A stretch of DNA of 64,000 bases from Lysobacteraceae bacterium SCN 69-320 (lineage in GTDB: Bacteria > Pseudomonadota > Gammaproteobacteria > Xanthomonadales > Rhodanobacteraceae), in assembly GCA_001725155.1 (NCBI GenBank), contig MEFP01000004.1, forward strand, positions 62,001 to 126,000. The letters run 5' to 3'. Below the pieces are notes generated by a model. That model worked only from the letters and a program-made list of their open reading frames with translations, did no database searches and was not told where the DNA came from. A program made the position numbers and the translations under genes. Positions 16,890 through 26,488 of the stretch are shown piece after piece (the first letter of the stretch is position 1; every line of letters starts with the position of its first letter).

Positions 16890-18935
16890 GTGGGTCGTTT
16901 TCATCTGCTGTCGGGAGTGCTGCTGCTCTCGTTCGCTGCCGCAACGCAGGCGTCGGTATGGTCGTATCGCTCTCCGCAGGGCGCCAACGCGCGCAGCATC
17001 GCGCAGGCCGGGAACCGGCTGTTGCTCGGAACGCTGCAGGGCTTCCATGTTTCCGACGATAACGGTGCGAGCTGGTCGCGGCTCGCCTCGTTGCCGCGCT
17101 GGAGCTACGGCCATGCCAGCGTCGTCGATCCGAACGACGCGCAGCACTGGTATGTGCGCTACGTCGAGTTCGCGCCGCAGGGCGACGCGCCGTTTCTCTA
17201 TCTCGATCAGGTCGAACGGTTTCGCGAGACGCGCGACGGCGGCCTGACCTGGCAGGCGCTTGCGCTGCCGGGCGATGCGCTGACTTTGCCCATCGTGCAT
17301 CCGGTCGCGAGCAGCACGCTGCAGGTCTGGTATCGCGATGCACTGACCGGTTCGTCGACGATGGCGCTGTCGTTCGACGGCGGCCTGAACTGGACGCCGC
17401 AGAGCCGCGTGCTCAACGACCCCGGCGTCCGGCTCGGCGTCGCGCTCTCGGGCCGGCACTTCGTCGGTCTGCGCTACGACAACACGCCCGAGGGCGTCGA
17501 CGCCAAGCTGTATCTGAGCGCCGACGATCTTGCGTCCTGGAGCAGCGCCGTCGCGACCGTGCGCGTGTCCTACACCGACGTGCTGCAGCTGTTCCGTCGC
17601 AACTCCACTGCGCAGCAGCTGTTCTGGGCCGATGCGACGACCTGGGGACTGCCGGGGCGCTCGGGGACGGTCGATCTGGTCACCGGCGCGGTGGCGACGT
17701 TCCCCGAAACGCCGGGGCTGCTCACGCGTCTGCGCGAGGATCCGGCCAATCCCGGCACCGTCCTGGCTCAGCACCTCGGCGGATATTCGAACTGCAATTA
17801 CTGCCTGCACGAGGATGTCGTGAGCCTTGCGCCCGGCGCCGGCCAGTGGCAACCGCGCGGCGGCATCCGTATCGGCGCCAAGCGCAGCTCGGACGATCCG
17901 TTCTTCAGCGGTCTGCTCGACGCAGGCAACGGCACGTTATGGCTGGCCGACAGCTCGATCGGCGCGCAGCGGTCCACCGACGGCGGAGCGACCTGGACCG
18001 CCCACACGGCCGGCCTGCGCGAAGCGGTGATCAACGCCGTCGCGGTCGATCCGCGCAACGCCGACCGGCTGCTTGCCGGCCGTGACATGCAGTCGCTGCA
18101 GCGCAGCGACGACGGCGGTGTCAGCTGGAGCGAAGTCAGTGGCCAGCGACCGCAGGACGTCCGTTCGCTGGCGCGTTCGCCAGTCGATCCGGATCACCTC
18201 GTCGCCACCGCGGCAGACGGTTTCTACCGTTCGCGCGACGCCGGCCTGACCTGGCAGCGCGTTCCCACCGCCATCGACACACCTGCCGACACGCGTGGCT
18301 GGCGCGAGCTCGTCTGGTGTGCGAACAACGACACTCATCTGCTCGCACTGGTCGGCGACGGCGTCTATCGTTCCCTCGACGGCGGCAGCACCTGGACGGC
18401 GTCCGCCAGCGGCACGTCGCTGCGGCTCGAATCCGCGCGCCGTGTGCCGGGCCGCGTCTATCTGCTGCGCTCCAACACTTATGCCGTCACGGCCGACTGC
18501 GGTGTGACCTACACCGAACTCGGCGGCTTCGGCGGGCAGTCGCGCACCCTGGCGGTCGACCCGAACGACGACCGCCATCTCGTGGCGACCGGCGTGACGA
18601 TTCCCAACGAGATACCGAGCCTGCGCATCAGCAACGACGGCGGTGCGAGCTGGATCACCGTCATGAATCCGGGAATGTACAGCGGCCGCAACGGCTGGGT
18701 CGACGCCTGCGACCGCGAGCGCTATACGACCTACGATCTGCGCGTGCTGCGCGGCACCGTGCCCGAGCTGATCCCGGAGCTGCCGGCGCGGCTCAGCGGC
18801 ACTGCTCGCGCAAATGCCGTCGACAGCCAATGCATCGGCGGCGAATCCGTCAGTGTCGTCGGCACGTCGTCAGGTCTCTGGCTGCGGCGGGCGGCCGCCG
18901 ATCTGCTGTTCGCGGATGCTTTCGGTATCGACTGA
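16890..18935 (+). CDS. Secreted Asp-box (BNR-type) beta-propeller protein
   Basis: Starting at GTG 16890 the 681-residue protein has a clear signal peptide (MGRFHLLSGVLLLSFAAATQAS). It carries at least seven Asp-box motifs of the form S/T-x-D-G-G-x-T/S-W (such as RDGGLTWQAL, TDGGATWTAH, DDGGVSWSEV, LDGGSTWTAS, NDGGASWITV). Such repeats form sialidase, VPS10 or HCF136-like propellers. No sialidase Arg-rich active site (FRIP) was seen, so a hydrolase call is not justified. The C-terminus LLFADAFGID resembles the short F-A-D-x-F tails of many Lysobacterales secreted proteins. An alternative start, ATG 16824, would lengthen the N-terminus and spoil the signal peptide. Confidence 0.75.
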   Translation: MGRFHLLSGVLLLSFAAATQASVWSYRSPQGANARSIAQAGNRLLLGTLQGFHVSDDNGASWSRLASLPRWSYGHASVVDPNDAQHWYVRYVEFAPQGDAPFLYLDQVERFRETRDGGLTWQALALPGDALTLPIVHPVASSTLQVWYRDALTGSSTMALSFDGGLNWTPQSRVLNDPGVRLGVALSGRHFVGLRYDNTPEGVDAKLYLSADDLASWSSAVATVRVSYTDVLQLFRRNSTAQQLFWADATTWGLPGRSGTVDLVTGAVATFPETPGLLTRLREDPANPGTVLAQHLGGYSNCNYCLHEDVVSLAPGAGQWQPRGGIRIGAKRSSDDPFFSGLLDAGNGTLWLADSSIGAQRSTDGGATWTAHTAGLREAVINAVAVDPRNADRLLAGRDMQSLQRSDDGGVSWSEVSGQRPQDVRSLARSPVDPDHLVATAADGFYRSRDAGLTWQRVPTAIDTPADTRGWRELVWCANNDTHLLALVGDGVYRSLDGGSTWTASASGTSLRLESARRVPGRVYLLRSNTYAVTADCGVTYTELGGFGGQSRTLAVDPNDDRHLVATGVTIPNEIPSLRISNDGGASWITVMNPGMYSGRNGWVDACDRERYTTYDLRVLRGTVPELIPELPARLSGTARANAVDSQCIGGESVSVVGTSSGLWLRRAAADLLFADAFGID

Positions 18936-19121
18936 GCGCGCCGGGCGTTCAGTCCGCCGCGCACATGGGCGATGGCTTTCTCGTCACCCATGCCCTTCGT
19001 CGCGCAAGATTGACCGGGAGAGCAGGGCTGCATCGCAGCGATCGGTTGAAAATGTCATGCGAAATTCAATCGACTTTCGCAGCTGCCGGTCGGTCAATGG
19101 CGATATGGCGGCGTGCGCATT

Positions 19122-22100
19122 TCACTCCAGCCCGAACAGCTCCGCCAGGTCACTCTCGTCGAAGCGCAGCGCCTGCGTCGTGCCGCCTTCGAGCACGGCT
19201 TGGGCCAGGTCGGCCTTGCGCTGCTGCATGTCCTGGATCTTTTCCTCGACCGTGCCGGTGCAGATCAGCTTGTAGACGAACACCGGCTTGTCCTGGCCGA
19301 TGCGGTGCGCGCGGTCGGTGGCCTGGGCTTCGACGGCCGGGTTCCACCAGGGGTCGTAGTGGATCACGGTGTCGGCCATGGTCAGGTTCAGACCGACGCC
19401 GCCGGCTTTCAGGCTGATCAGGAACACAGGCACGCGGCCGGTCTGGAAATCGTCGACGAGCTCGGCGCGATTGCGCGACTGGCCGGTCAGGGTCTGGTAG
19501 CTGATCCCTTCGGCGGTCAGTGCCTGTTCGATGAGTTCGAGCATTTCGGCGAACTGCGAGAACACGAGCACGTGGCGGCCTTCGGCGACGAGCTCGCGCA
19601 GCAGGTCCAGCAGCAGGTCGAGCTTGGCCGATTCGGGCGCCTTGCGCGCGCGTTCGAGCTTGACCAGGCGCGGATCGCAGCAGACCTGGCGCAGCTTCAG
19701 CAGCGCATCGAGCACGACGATGCCCGACTGGGCCAGGCCGCGTTCGCGTATCGCCTCGCGGACGCGCTCGTGCTGGGCCAGGCGCAAGGATTCGTACAGC
19801 TCGCGCTGCTTGCCGACGAGTTCCACGCCGCGTTCGATCACGGTCTTGGGCGGCAGGTCCAGCAGCACGTCTTCCTTGCGCCGGCGCAGCATCAGCGGCG
19901 CTATGCGGCGGTGCAGCTTGGCCTGGCGTTCGGGGTCGGCGTGCTTCTCGATCGGCGTGCGGTAGTGGCGCACGAAGGCGCGCTCGTCGCCGAGCAGGCC
20001 GGGCTCGACCGCGTCGAACTGGGCCCAGAGTTCGCCGAGATGGTTTTCCAGCGGCGTGCCGGTCATGGCGACGCGGCGCCGCGCATTCAGTTCGCGCACG
20101 ACCTTGGCCGCCTGTGTGCGCGCGTTCTTGATCGCCTGCGCTTCGTCGAGGATCAGCAGCGAGAACGGCTGTTCGACCAGCACGTCGCGATCGCGCGCGA
20201 GCAGCGGATAGGTCGTGATGATCAGATGCTGTTCCGGCATCGCGGCGAAGTTCGCGTCGCGCGCCGAGCCGTGAAGGATCAGTACGCGCAGCTGCGGCGC
20301 GAAGCGCTGCGCTTCGGCGCGCCAGTTCCACACCAGGCTGGTCGGCGCGACGACGAGCGCCGGCAGGTCCAGTTCGCCGCGCTGGCGCAGGGTCTCCAGA
20401 TGCGCGAGCACCTGCACGGTCTTGCCCAGGCCCATGTCGTCGGCAAGGATGCCGCCGAGGCCGGACTGATGCAGGAACTCCAGCCAGGCCAGGCCGTCGC
20501 GCTGGTAGGGCCGCAGGCTGGCGCCGAACCCCGGCGGCTCGGCCACCGGCTGCCGTTCCGCGCGCAGCTGCGTCAGCATGTCCCTGAGCCGGTTCGCGCC
20601 GCGCCAGGGCAGCGCGGCGGCGCCGTGCGACAGCTCCTCGACCACGCCGGCCTGGGCGCGGCGCAGCTGCAGCCGCTCGCGGGCGTTGCCCTGTTCCAGC
20701 CATTCCAGCAGCGGCGCGATCAGCGCGCGCACGCGCGCGACCGGCAGCGGCACGCGCCGGCGCGCGTCGACCGGCGCGAGCCAGATCGCGTCGGGTGCCT
20801 CTTTCGCCGGCGGCGTCAGCGGAAATGCCGGATCGGTCAGCGCGCGCTGCAGGATCGGCAGCAGGTCCACGCGTTCGCCGGCGATGTCGATGCCCAGCGA
20901 CAGGTCGAACCAGGCATGGCCGCTGTCGTTGACGTCCGCATGCCAGGCGTCGGGCGCCGGCAGGATCTCCACCGGCGAGCCGGCGTCGAATTCGAGCTGG
21001 AAGCCGTCGGCCTGCAGGCGCAGGGCCAGGGCGAGCAGGTGATCCGGCGGCGCGAGCTCGCTGCGGCCGCGTTCGAGCACGAAGATGCCCTGCTCATGAT
21101 CGTTCAGGCGCAGGCCGTGGGCATAGGCCACGTCGCCGGCCTCGACCAGCTTGTGCCGGTCGAGCCGTTCGTAGGCCGCGATCTCGGCGCTGCGGTCGCG
21201 GCGGATGTCCAGGACGCGGCCGTCGACGAAGCGGCGCTCGCGCGCCTGCATGCCGGCGTAGTCGACGCGCTGGCCCGCATAGTCGAAGGTCAGATGCAGG
21301 CAGCCGGCGACGTAGCTGACGCCGGGCCGTGCCGCCGGCCGCGCCTTGAGCGTGCCCAGGCGCAGTACCGGCGTCGGCGCGACCTGGATGACTTCGATCT
21401 CGCCGTGGTCGGCCGGCATCGGCAGGTCGGCCAGCGATTCGGTGTTCTTCCAGCGTTCGCGCAGCAGCGGCGCCTGTTCGGGCTGCACCGACGGCGCGCG
21501 CAGCAGACGCTCGGCCATGGCCACGTCGCCGTCGACCGGGCCGATCTCGCTGGCGACCGGATCCCAGTACCAGAGGCCGGCGATGCGCAGCAGCTGGGTG
21601 GCCGGTGCCGCGTCGGCGATGTTCGCGGCCATGCGCTGGGTGCCGTCGGGCTGCGCCTGCCAGATCCATTCGACGCGCCGGCGCGGACCGGGCCTGAGCG
21701 CCGCGCTGCCGGGTTTGCCGAAATAGCAGGGCGTGTGCGCTAGCACGTCGGCCAGCCAGGCCTCATGCCGCGGCGACGCCAGGCGCTGCCAGCTGCCGTT
21801 GCGCAGGAACTCGGTCTGCGCCATGCGCAGCTCGGCGATGCGCTGGAATTCGTCGGGCGACAGGCCGACCCAGGGATCGCCGCGCCCAGGCACCGGCTGC
21901 ACCGGCCGCGGCGACACCAGGCCGCCGCGCTTGCCGTGGCGGAACCACATGGCCTGGGCGCAGAGGCCGGCCGGCATGCCCGGCGCGGTCTCGAACAGGA
22001 AGCCGAGCACGCGCTCCTCGCCGACGCCGCCGGCGGTCGCGGCGGGCAGGTTCAGGCTGGACAGCCATTGATCCCAGGGGCGCAGGTCCGGCTTGAGCTG

Positions 22101-22469
22101 CGCCGGCGAAGGCGGCGCGCTCAGCGCGAAACTGCCGGCCGCGTCGTCGTCCGAGAGCCAGTCTTCGCCGAGGGCTTCGAGCACGAGCGCGGCAACGTGC
22201 TTGCAGTTGCTGCCGACCGGGCAGCTGCAATAGGTGTCGGCGACAGCGCGGCGCCCTTGCGGCAGCAGGCGAAAGCCGCAGCGATAAGGTTCGACGGAAT
22301 TGCCCTGGACCAGGCCGAACAGGACGCCGGCGGAGTGCTCGGTGCGGTAGTCCTTTTCCAGCACGCGGCCGCTGTCGACGTAGTCCAACCCGCGCTCGAG
22401 CATGGCAGGGGTAAAGACGCTACCGAAGTCGAACCGCGCTAGCAGCTGGATGAACTGCGACCGATCCAT
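19122..22469 (-). CDS. SWIM-domain SNF2/HepA family helicase-like ATPase
   Basis: The 1115-residue protein has a SWIM zinc finger at its N-terminus (Cys81, Cys83, Cys89, His91 in CSCPVGSNCKH). A long linker of SNF2-associated type follows, then the Swi2/Snf2 ATPase core: motif I ILADDMGLGKT (about 672-684), motif II DEAQ (about 773), and motifs V-VI SLKAGGVGLNLTMADTVIHYDPWWNPAVEAQATDRAHRIGQ near the end. It would translocate on double-stranded DNA and remodel protein-DNA complexes. Related proteins occur in many proteobacteria with no fixed partners. It ends about 190 bases from the convergent beta-propeller gene. Confidence 0.93.
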   Translation of the reverse strand: MDRSQFIQLLARFDFGSVFTPAMLERGLDYVDSGRVLEKDYRTEHSAGVLFGLVQGNSVEPYRCGFRLLPQGRRAVADTYCSCPVGSNCKHVAALVLEALGEDWLSDDDAAGSFALSAPPSPAQLKPDLRPWDQWLSSLNLPAATAGGVGEERVLGFLFETAPGMPAGLCAQAMWFRHGKRGGLVSPRPVQPVPGRGDPWVGLSPDEFQRIAELRMAQTEFLRNGSWQRLASPRHEAWLADVLAHTPCYFGKPGSAALRPGPRRRVEWIWQAQPDGTQRMAANIADAAPATQLLRIAGLWYWDPVASEIGPVDGDVAMAERLLRAPSVQPEQAPLLRERWKNTESLADLPMPADHGEIEVIQVAPTPVLRLGTLKARPAARPGVSYVAGCLHLTFDYAGQRVDYAGMQARERRFVDGRVLDIRRDRSAEIAAYERLDRHKLVEAGDVAYAHGLRLNDHEQGIFVLERGRSELAPPDHLLALALRLQADGFQLEFDAGSPVEILPAPDAWHADVNDSGHAWFDLSLGIDIAGERVDLLPILQRALTDPAFPLTPPAKEAPDAIWLAPVDARRRVPLPVARVRALIAPLLEWLEQGNARERLQLRRAQAGVVEELSHGAAALPWRGANRLRDMLTQLRAERQPVAEPPGFGASLRPYQRDGLAWLEFLHQSGLGGILADDMGLGKTVQVLAHLETLRQRGELDLPALVVAPTSLVWNWRAEAQRFAPQLRVLILHGSARDANFAAMPEQHLIITTYPLLARDRDVLVEQPFSLLILDEAQAIKNARTQAAKVVRELNARRRVAMTGTPLENHLGELWAQFDAVEPGLLGDERAFVRHYRTPIEKHADPERQAKLHRRIAPLMLRRRKEDVLLDLPPKTVIERGVELVGKQRELYESLRLAQHERVREAIRERGLAQSGIVVLDALLKLRQVCCDPRLVKLERARKAPESAKLDLLLDLLRELVAEGRHVLVFSQFAEMLELIEQALTAEGISYQTLTGQSRNRAELVDDFQTGRVPVFLISLKAGGVGLNLTMADTVIHYDPWWNPAVEAQATDRAHRIGQDKPVFVYKLICTGTVEEKIQDMQQRKADLAQAVLEGGTTQALRFDESDLAELFGLE

Positions 22470-22505
22470 GGGCCTCCCGGCGCTTGCGCAGCGCCGGCGC
22501 CGGGC

Positions 22506-22589
22506 GCCGCCGCTGAGACAGATAAACGCCGATTATGCCGAGAATCAGCCGCCGTGGGCGCCGCGGTTCTCGCGGTGCTCAGCGGCGGC
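22506..22589. repeat. 12-bp perfect inverted repeat flanking a hairpin, between helicase and ior genes
   Basis: GCCGCCGCTGAG (22506-22517) and CTCAGCGGCGGC (22578-22589) are exact reverse complements, with further GC-rich pairing inside. It lies in the 133-base gap between two leftward genes and starts 13 bases past the upstream gene's stop, so it may end or protect the ior transcript. There is no T-run. Confidence 0.45.
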
Positions 22590-22602
22590 GTAAGGGCCTG
22601 GT

Positions 22603-25600
22603 TCAGGCAACCAGCTTGACTGCCACCGCTTTCGGATTGCGCCAGGTCGCCAGCAGCTCGTTCCAGCGCACCCTGGCGCCGGCTTCGTGCGCTTCCTTGA
22701 CGTGGCCGTAGCCGCGGATCTGCTCCGGCACGCTGGCGATGTCGACGGCCAGGCTGCGGTTGTCCGCATTCAGCGTGCGCAGCAGTTCGTCGATCGCGGC
22801 AAAGTAGTCGGCGATCCACTGCCGTTCCATGCGCCGCTCGGCGGTCTTGCCGAACACGTCGAACGCGCCGCCGCGCAGGCCCTTGAACTTGGCCAGCAGG
22901 CGGAACGCGCCGAGCATCCAGGAGCCGTATTCGCGCTTGACCAGGTGGCCTTCGCTGTCGCGGCGCGCGAGCAGGGGCGGCGCGAGGTGGAAGTGCAGTT
23001 TGTAGTCGCCTTCGAAGGTGTCGCGGATCTGTTCGAGGAACTGCGGCCGGGTGTACAGCCGCGCGACCTCGTATTCGTCCTTGTAGGCCATGAGCTTGAA
23101 GGCATAGCGCGCGACCGCTTCGCTGAGCGCCGTCGCGCCGGGCGCCTGGGCGGCTTCGGCCGCGCGCACGCGGTCGACCAGCGTGCGGTACTTCTGCGCG
23201 TAGGCGGCGTCCTGGTATTCGGTCAGGAAGGCGACGCGGCGCTTGATCACGCTGTCGAGGTCCGCCGAGATCAGACGGTCGTCGAGCAGGGCGTCGCCAC
23301 CGGCGGCCAAGGCATCCGGCACGTCGGCGCCACTGTCCTTGCCGGCGGCGGCAAGCACGGTCGCGACGTCGTGGGCGGCCATGCGGCCCCAGTTGAACGC
23401 CGCACGGTTCTGCTCGATCGCCGCGCCGTTGAGTTCGATCGCGCGGATCAGCGCGTCGAGGCTCAGCGGCACCCAGCCCTTCTGCCAGGCGTAGCCGAGC
23501 ATGAACAGGTTGCCCATGATCGAGTCGCCGAGCAGCGTGGTCGCCAGGCTCGTCGCGTCGACGAGCTCGGGTGCCTCGGCGCCGAGCGCGACCTTGACCG
23601 CGGCGATGATTTCCTCGGACGGGAACTGCATGTCCGGCCGCGTCGTGAACGTGCCCGGCATGGCTTCGTAGGTGTTCAGTACCGCGTGCGTGCGGCCGGC
23701 GCGGATCTTCGACAGCGCCCAGTAGTCGTTGACCACGACCATGTCGCAGCCGAGCACGAGGTCGGCCTCGCCCGCGGCGATGCGCACGGCGTGGATGTCC
23801 GACGGCGCACGTGCAATGCGCAGATGGCAGGTCACCGCGCCGCCCTTCTGCGCCAGACCGGTCTGGTCGAGCACGGTTGCGCCCTTGCCTTCCAGGTGCG
23901 CGGCCATGCCGACCAGCGCGCCGATCGTGACGACGCCGGTGCCGCCGATGCCGGTCACGAGGATGTTCCAGGGCTGGGCCAGATCGCTGGCGAAGCTCGG
24001 GTGCGGCAGCGCGTCGAAGTCGACCTTGCCGACGCCCTTGCGCTTCCTCAGGCCGCCGCCGTGCACCGTGACGAAGCTCGGGCAGAAGCCTTTGACGCAG
24101 GAATAGTCCTTGTTGCAGTTGGACTGGTCGATCTCGCGCTTGCGGCCGAACTCGGTTTCCTTCGGCAGCACCGACACGCAGAACGATTTCTTGCCGCAGT
24201 CGCCGCAGCCTTCGCAGACCTGGGTGTTGATGAAGACGCGCTTCTTGGGGTCTTCGAGCTTGCCGCGCTTGCGCCGGCGGCGCTTCTCGGTCGCGCAGGT
24301 CTGGTCATAGATGATGACCGTGGTGCCGGGCGTCTCGCGCAGGCGCTTCTGCACCGCGTCGAGTTCGCTGCGGTCGAGGAATTCCACGCCTTCCGGGAAG
24401 ATCTCCGGGCGCGACCATTTCTCGATGTCGTCCGACAGCAGCACGATGGTCTTGACGCCTTCGGCGCGGACCTGGTGCGCGATGTCGGGCACGGTCAGGG
24501 TGCCGTCGACGGGCTGGCCGCCGGTCATCGCGACCGCGTCGTTGTAGAGGATCTTGTAGGTGATGTTGACCTTGGCTGCGATGGCCTGGCGTATCGCCAG
24601 CGAACCGGAATGGAAATAGGTGCCGTCGCCGAGGTTCTGGAAGACGTGCTTGGTCTCGGTGAACGGCGCCTGGCCGCACCAGGTCGTGCCTTCGCCGCCC
24701 ATCTGGGTGAAGGTCTCGGTGCGGCGGTCCATCCAGGTCACCATGTAATGGCAACCGATGCCGCCGAGACCGCGCGAGCCTTCCGGCACGACGGTCGACG
24801 TGTTGTGCGGGCAGCCCGAGCAGTAGTGCGCGGCGCGCGGGAAGTTCGCGCGCGGCAGGGCGAGCTCCTTCTCCTTCGCGGCGAGGAACGCGAGGCGGTT
24901 TTCGATCGTTTCCGAGGTGAAGAAGCGCGACAGGCGCCGGGCGATCACGCGCGCGATGCGCGCCGGGGTCAGCTCGTTGGTCGACGGCAGGATCCAGTTG
25001 TCCTCTTCGTCGTACTTGCCGACGATGGACGGACGCGTCTGGTGATCCCAGTTGTACATGTGTTCCTTCATCTGCGATTCGATGAAGGAGCGCTTTTCCT
25101 CGACGACGATGATGTCTTCGAGGCCGCGCGCGAATTCGCGGATGCCGATCGGTTCCAGCGGCCAGGTCATGCCGACCTTGTAGACGCGCAGGCCGATGTC
25201 GGCCGCCTCGCGCGCGCCGATGCCGAGGTATTCCAGTGCCTGCAGCACGTCGAGGTAGCTCTTGCCCGTGGTCACGATGCCCAGGCGCGCCTTCGGCGAA
25301 TCAATGACGGTGCGGTCGATGCGGTTGGCGCGGGCGAACGCGACGGCGGCCTGCACGGCGTACTGGTGCAGGCGCATTTCCTGATCCAGCGGCGGATCGG
25401 GCCAGCGTATGCTCAGGCCGCCGGCCGGCAGCATGAAGTCTTCCGGCATCACGATGTCGAGCTGATGCGGATTGACGTTGACCGAGGCGGAGGATTCCAC
25501 CGTCTCGGCGATCGTCTTGAAGCCGACCCAGCGGCCGGTGAAGCGCGACATGGCCCAGCCGAGCAGGCCCATGTCGAGAATGTCCTGCACGCCGGCCGGA

Positions 25601-26142
25601 TTCAGCACCGGCATCATGGCCGAGACGAATTCCAGTTCGGAACCATGCGGCAAGGTGGACGAGCGGCAGGCGTGGTCGTCGGCCGCCAGCGCGAGCACGC
25701 CGCCATGCCGGGAGGTGCCGGCCGCATTGCCGTGCTTGAACACGTCGCCGCAGCGGTCCACGCCCGGGCCCTTGCCGTACCACATCGCGAACACGCCGTC
25801 GTATTTCGCGCCCGGGAACAGATTGGCCTGCTGCGAGCCCCAGACCATCGTTGCGCCGAGATCCTCGTTGAGGCCCGGCGTGAACTCGATGTTCGAGGAC
25901 TTCAGGTGCTTGCGCGCTTTCCACAGTTCCAGATCGAAGCCGCCGAGCGGCGAGCCGCGGTAGCCCGAGATGAAGCCGGCGGTGTTCAGCCCGGCGGCGC
26001 GGTCGCGCATCTGCTGCATCAGCGGCAGGCGCACGAGAGCTTGCACGCCGGACAGATAGATGCGGCCTTCGCTACGTGTGTACTTGTGCTCCAGGCTGTA
26101 GTCGCGGTCGATTTCGGCGGGCTGAATGGCTGGCACGGACAT
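22603..26142 (-). CDS. Indolepyruvate ferredoxin oxidoreductase, fused alpha-beta type
   Basis: The 1179-residue protein fuses all parts of the 2-oxoacid:ferredoxin oxidoreductase. An N-terminal pyrimidine-binding domain (GFISGYRGSPLGGFD) is followed by a TPP-binding region around residues 437-460 (CSGCPHNTS...GGIGCHYMV) and an iron-sulfur cysteine cluster at about 640-690 (CEGCGDCGKKSFC, CNKDYSCVKGFCP). The C-terminal gamma domain is VTGIGGTGVVTIGALVGMAAH. It oxidatively decarboxylates aryl- or branched-chain 2-oxoacids from amino-acid transamination, reducing ferredoxin in the cytoplasm. Length and order match the family annotated as indolepyruvate ferredoxin oxidoreductase in aerobic proteobacteria. 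Confidence 0.94.
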   Translation of the reverse strand: MSVPAIQPAEIDRDYSLEHKYTRSEGRIYLSGVQALVRLPLMQQMRDRAAGLNTAGFISGYRGSPLGGFDLELWKARKHLKSSNIEFTPGLNEDLGATMVWGSQQANLFPGAKYDGVFAMWYGKGPGVDRCGDVFKHGNAAGTSRHGGVLALAADDHACRSSTLPHGSELEFVSAMMPVLNPAGVQDILDMGLLGWAMSRFTGRWVGFKTIAETVESSASVNVNPHQLDIVMPEDFMLPAGGLSIRWPDPPLDQEMRLHQYAVQAAVAFARANRIDRTVIDSPKARLGIVTTGKSYLDVLQALEYLGIGAREAADIGLRVYKVGMTWPLEPIGIREFARGLEDIIVVEEKRSFIESQMKEHMYNWDHQTRPSIVGKYDEEDNWILPSTNELTPARIARVIARRLSRFFTSETIENRLAFLAAKEKELALPRANFPRAAHYCSGCPHNTSTVVPEGSRGLGGIGCHYMVTWMDRRTETFTQMGGEGTTWCGQAPFTETKHVFQNLGDGTYFHSGSLAIRQAIAAKVNITYKILYNDAVAMTGGQPVDGTLTVPDIAHQVRAEGVKTIVLLSDDIEKWSRPEIFPEGVEFLDRSELDAVQKRLRETPGTTVIIYDQTCATEKRRRRKRGKLEDPKKRVFINTQVCEGCGDCGKKSFCVSVLPKETEFGRKREIDQSNCNKDYSCVKGFCPSFVTVHGGGLRKRKGVGKVDFDALPHPSFASDLAQPWNILVTGIGGTGVVTIGALVGMAAHLEGKGATVLDQTGLAQKGGAVTCHLRIARAPSDIHAVRIAAGEADLVLGCDMVVVNDYWALSKIRAGRTHAVLNTYEAMPGTFTTRPDMQFPSEEIIAAVKVALGAEAPELVDATSLATTLLGDSIMGNLFMLGYAWQKGWVPLSLDALIRAIELNGAAIEQNRAAFNWGRMAAHDVATVLAAAGKDSGADVPDALAAGGDALLDDRLISADLDSVIKRRVAFLTEYQDAAYAQKYRTLVDRVRAAEAAQAPGATALSEAVARYAFKLMAYKDEYEVARLYTRPQFLEQIRDTFEGDYKLHFHLAPPLLARRDSEGHLVKREYGSWMLGAFRLLAKFKGLRGGAFDVFGKTAERRMERQWIADYFAAIDELLRTLNADNRSLAVDIASVPEQIRGYGHVKEAHEAGARVRWNELLATWRNPKAVAVKLVA

Positions 26143-26488
26143 GGACGGGAATCCGGTGGCGAGCGAAGGGAATCCGCGATTTTAGCGGTCGCCGGATGGT
26201 GCCACGACTGGCGCAGGTCCGGACAAGTGGCGGCCTCAGCGACGTTCGCGCTGTCGCTCCTGTGCCGTGCTGCGCGTTCGACACGGATCAATGCGGTACG
26301 CGCTGCGAGTGCACGGCAACCCCATCCCCACCCATGCCCTCCCCTTGAAGGGGAGGGCATGGGTGGGGATGGAGTTGCCTTTGCGGTGGATATAGCAGCA
26401 AAAGCCGCAGAAGTATCAGGGATTTAGAGGCCAAGGCCGTTTCGTCGCCACGACTCGCGTATACGCCCGGATTCGGCGCGGTCGCCGA
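26143..26488. other. Gap between acyltransferase and ior genes
   Basis: These 346 bases lie between two leftward genes. No gene is supportable. The main structure is the 65-base REP-like hairpin at 26315-26379. The ior promoter should lie within about 100 bases of 26142, but no convincing -10 was found. Confidence 0.5.
26315..26379. repeat. REP-like 65-base near-perfect hairpin (family copy 2)
   Basis: Left and right arms of 32 bases pair at all but one position around a single central G at 26347. The arms begin GGCAAC and end GTTGCC and include CCCACCCATGCC and CCCTCCCC blocks with their complements. It shares the extended TGCACGGCAACC lead-in with the copy at 31061-31089, and the CCCTCCCCTT core with the copy at 4051-4153. 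Confidence 0.8.

Noticed and set aside
16890-18935. Sialidase call for the Asp-box protein
   Set aside because: Asp boxes alone are shared by many propellers; the FRIP motif and the Arg triad were not found.
22687-26427. 1246-codon rightward frame opposite the ior gene
   Set aside because: Antisense shadow of the 1179-residue oxidoreductase, running into the REP-like repeat.
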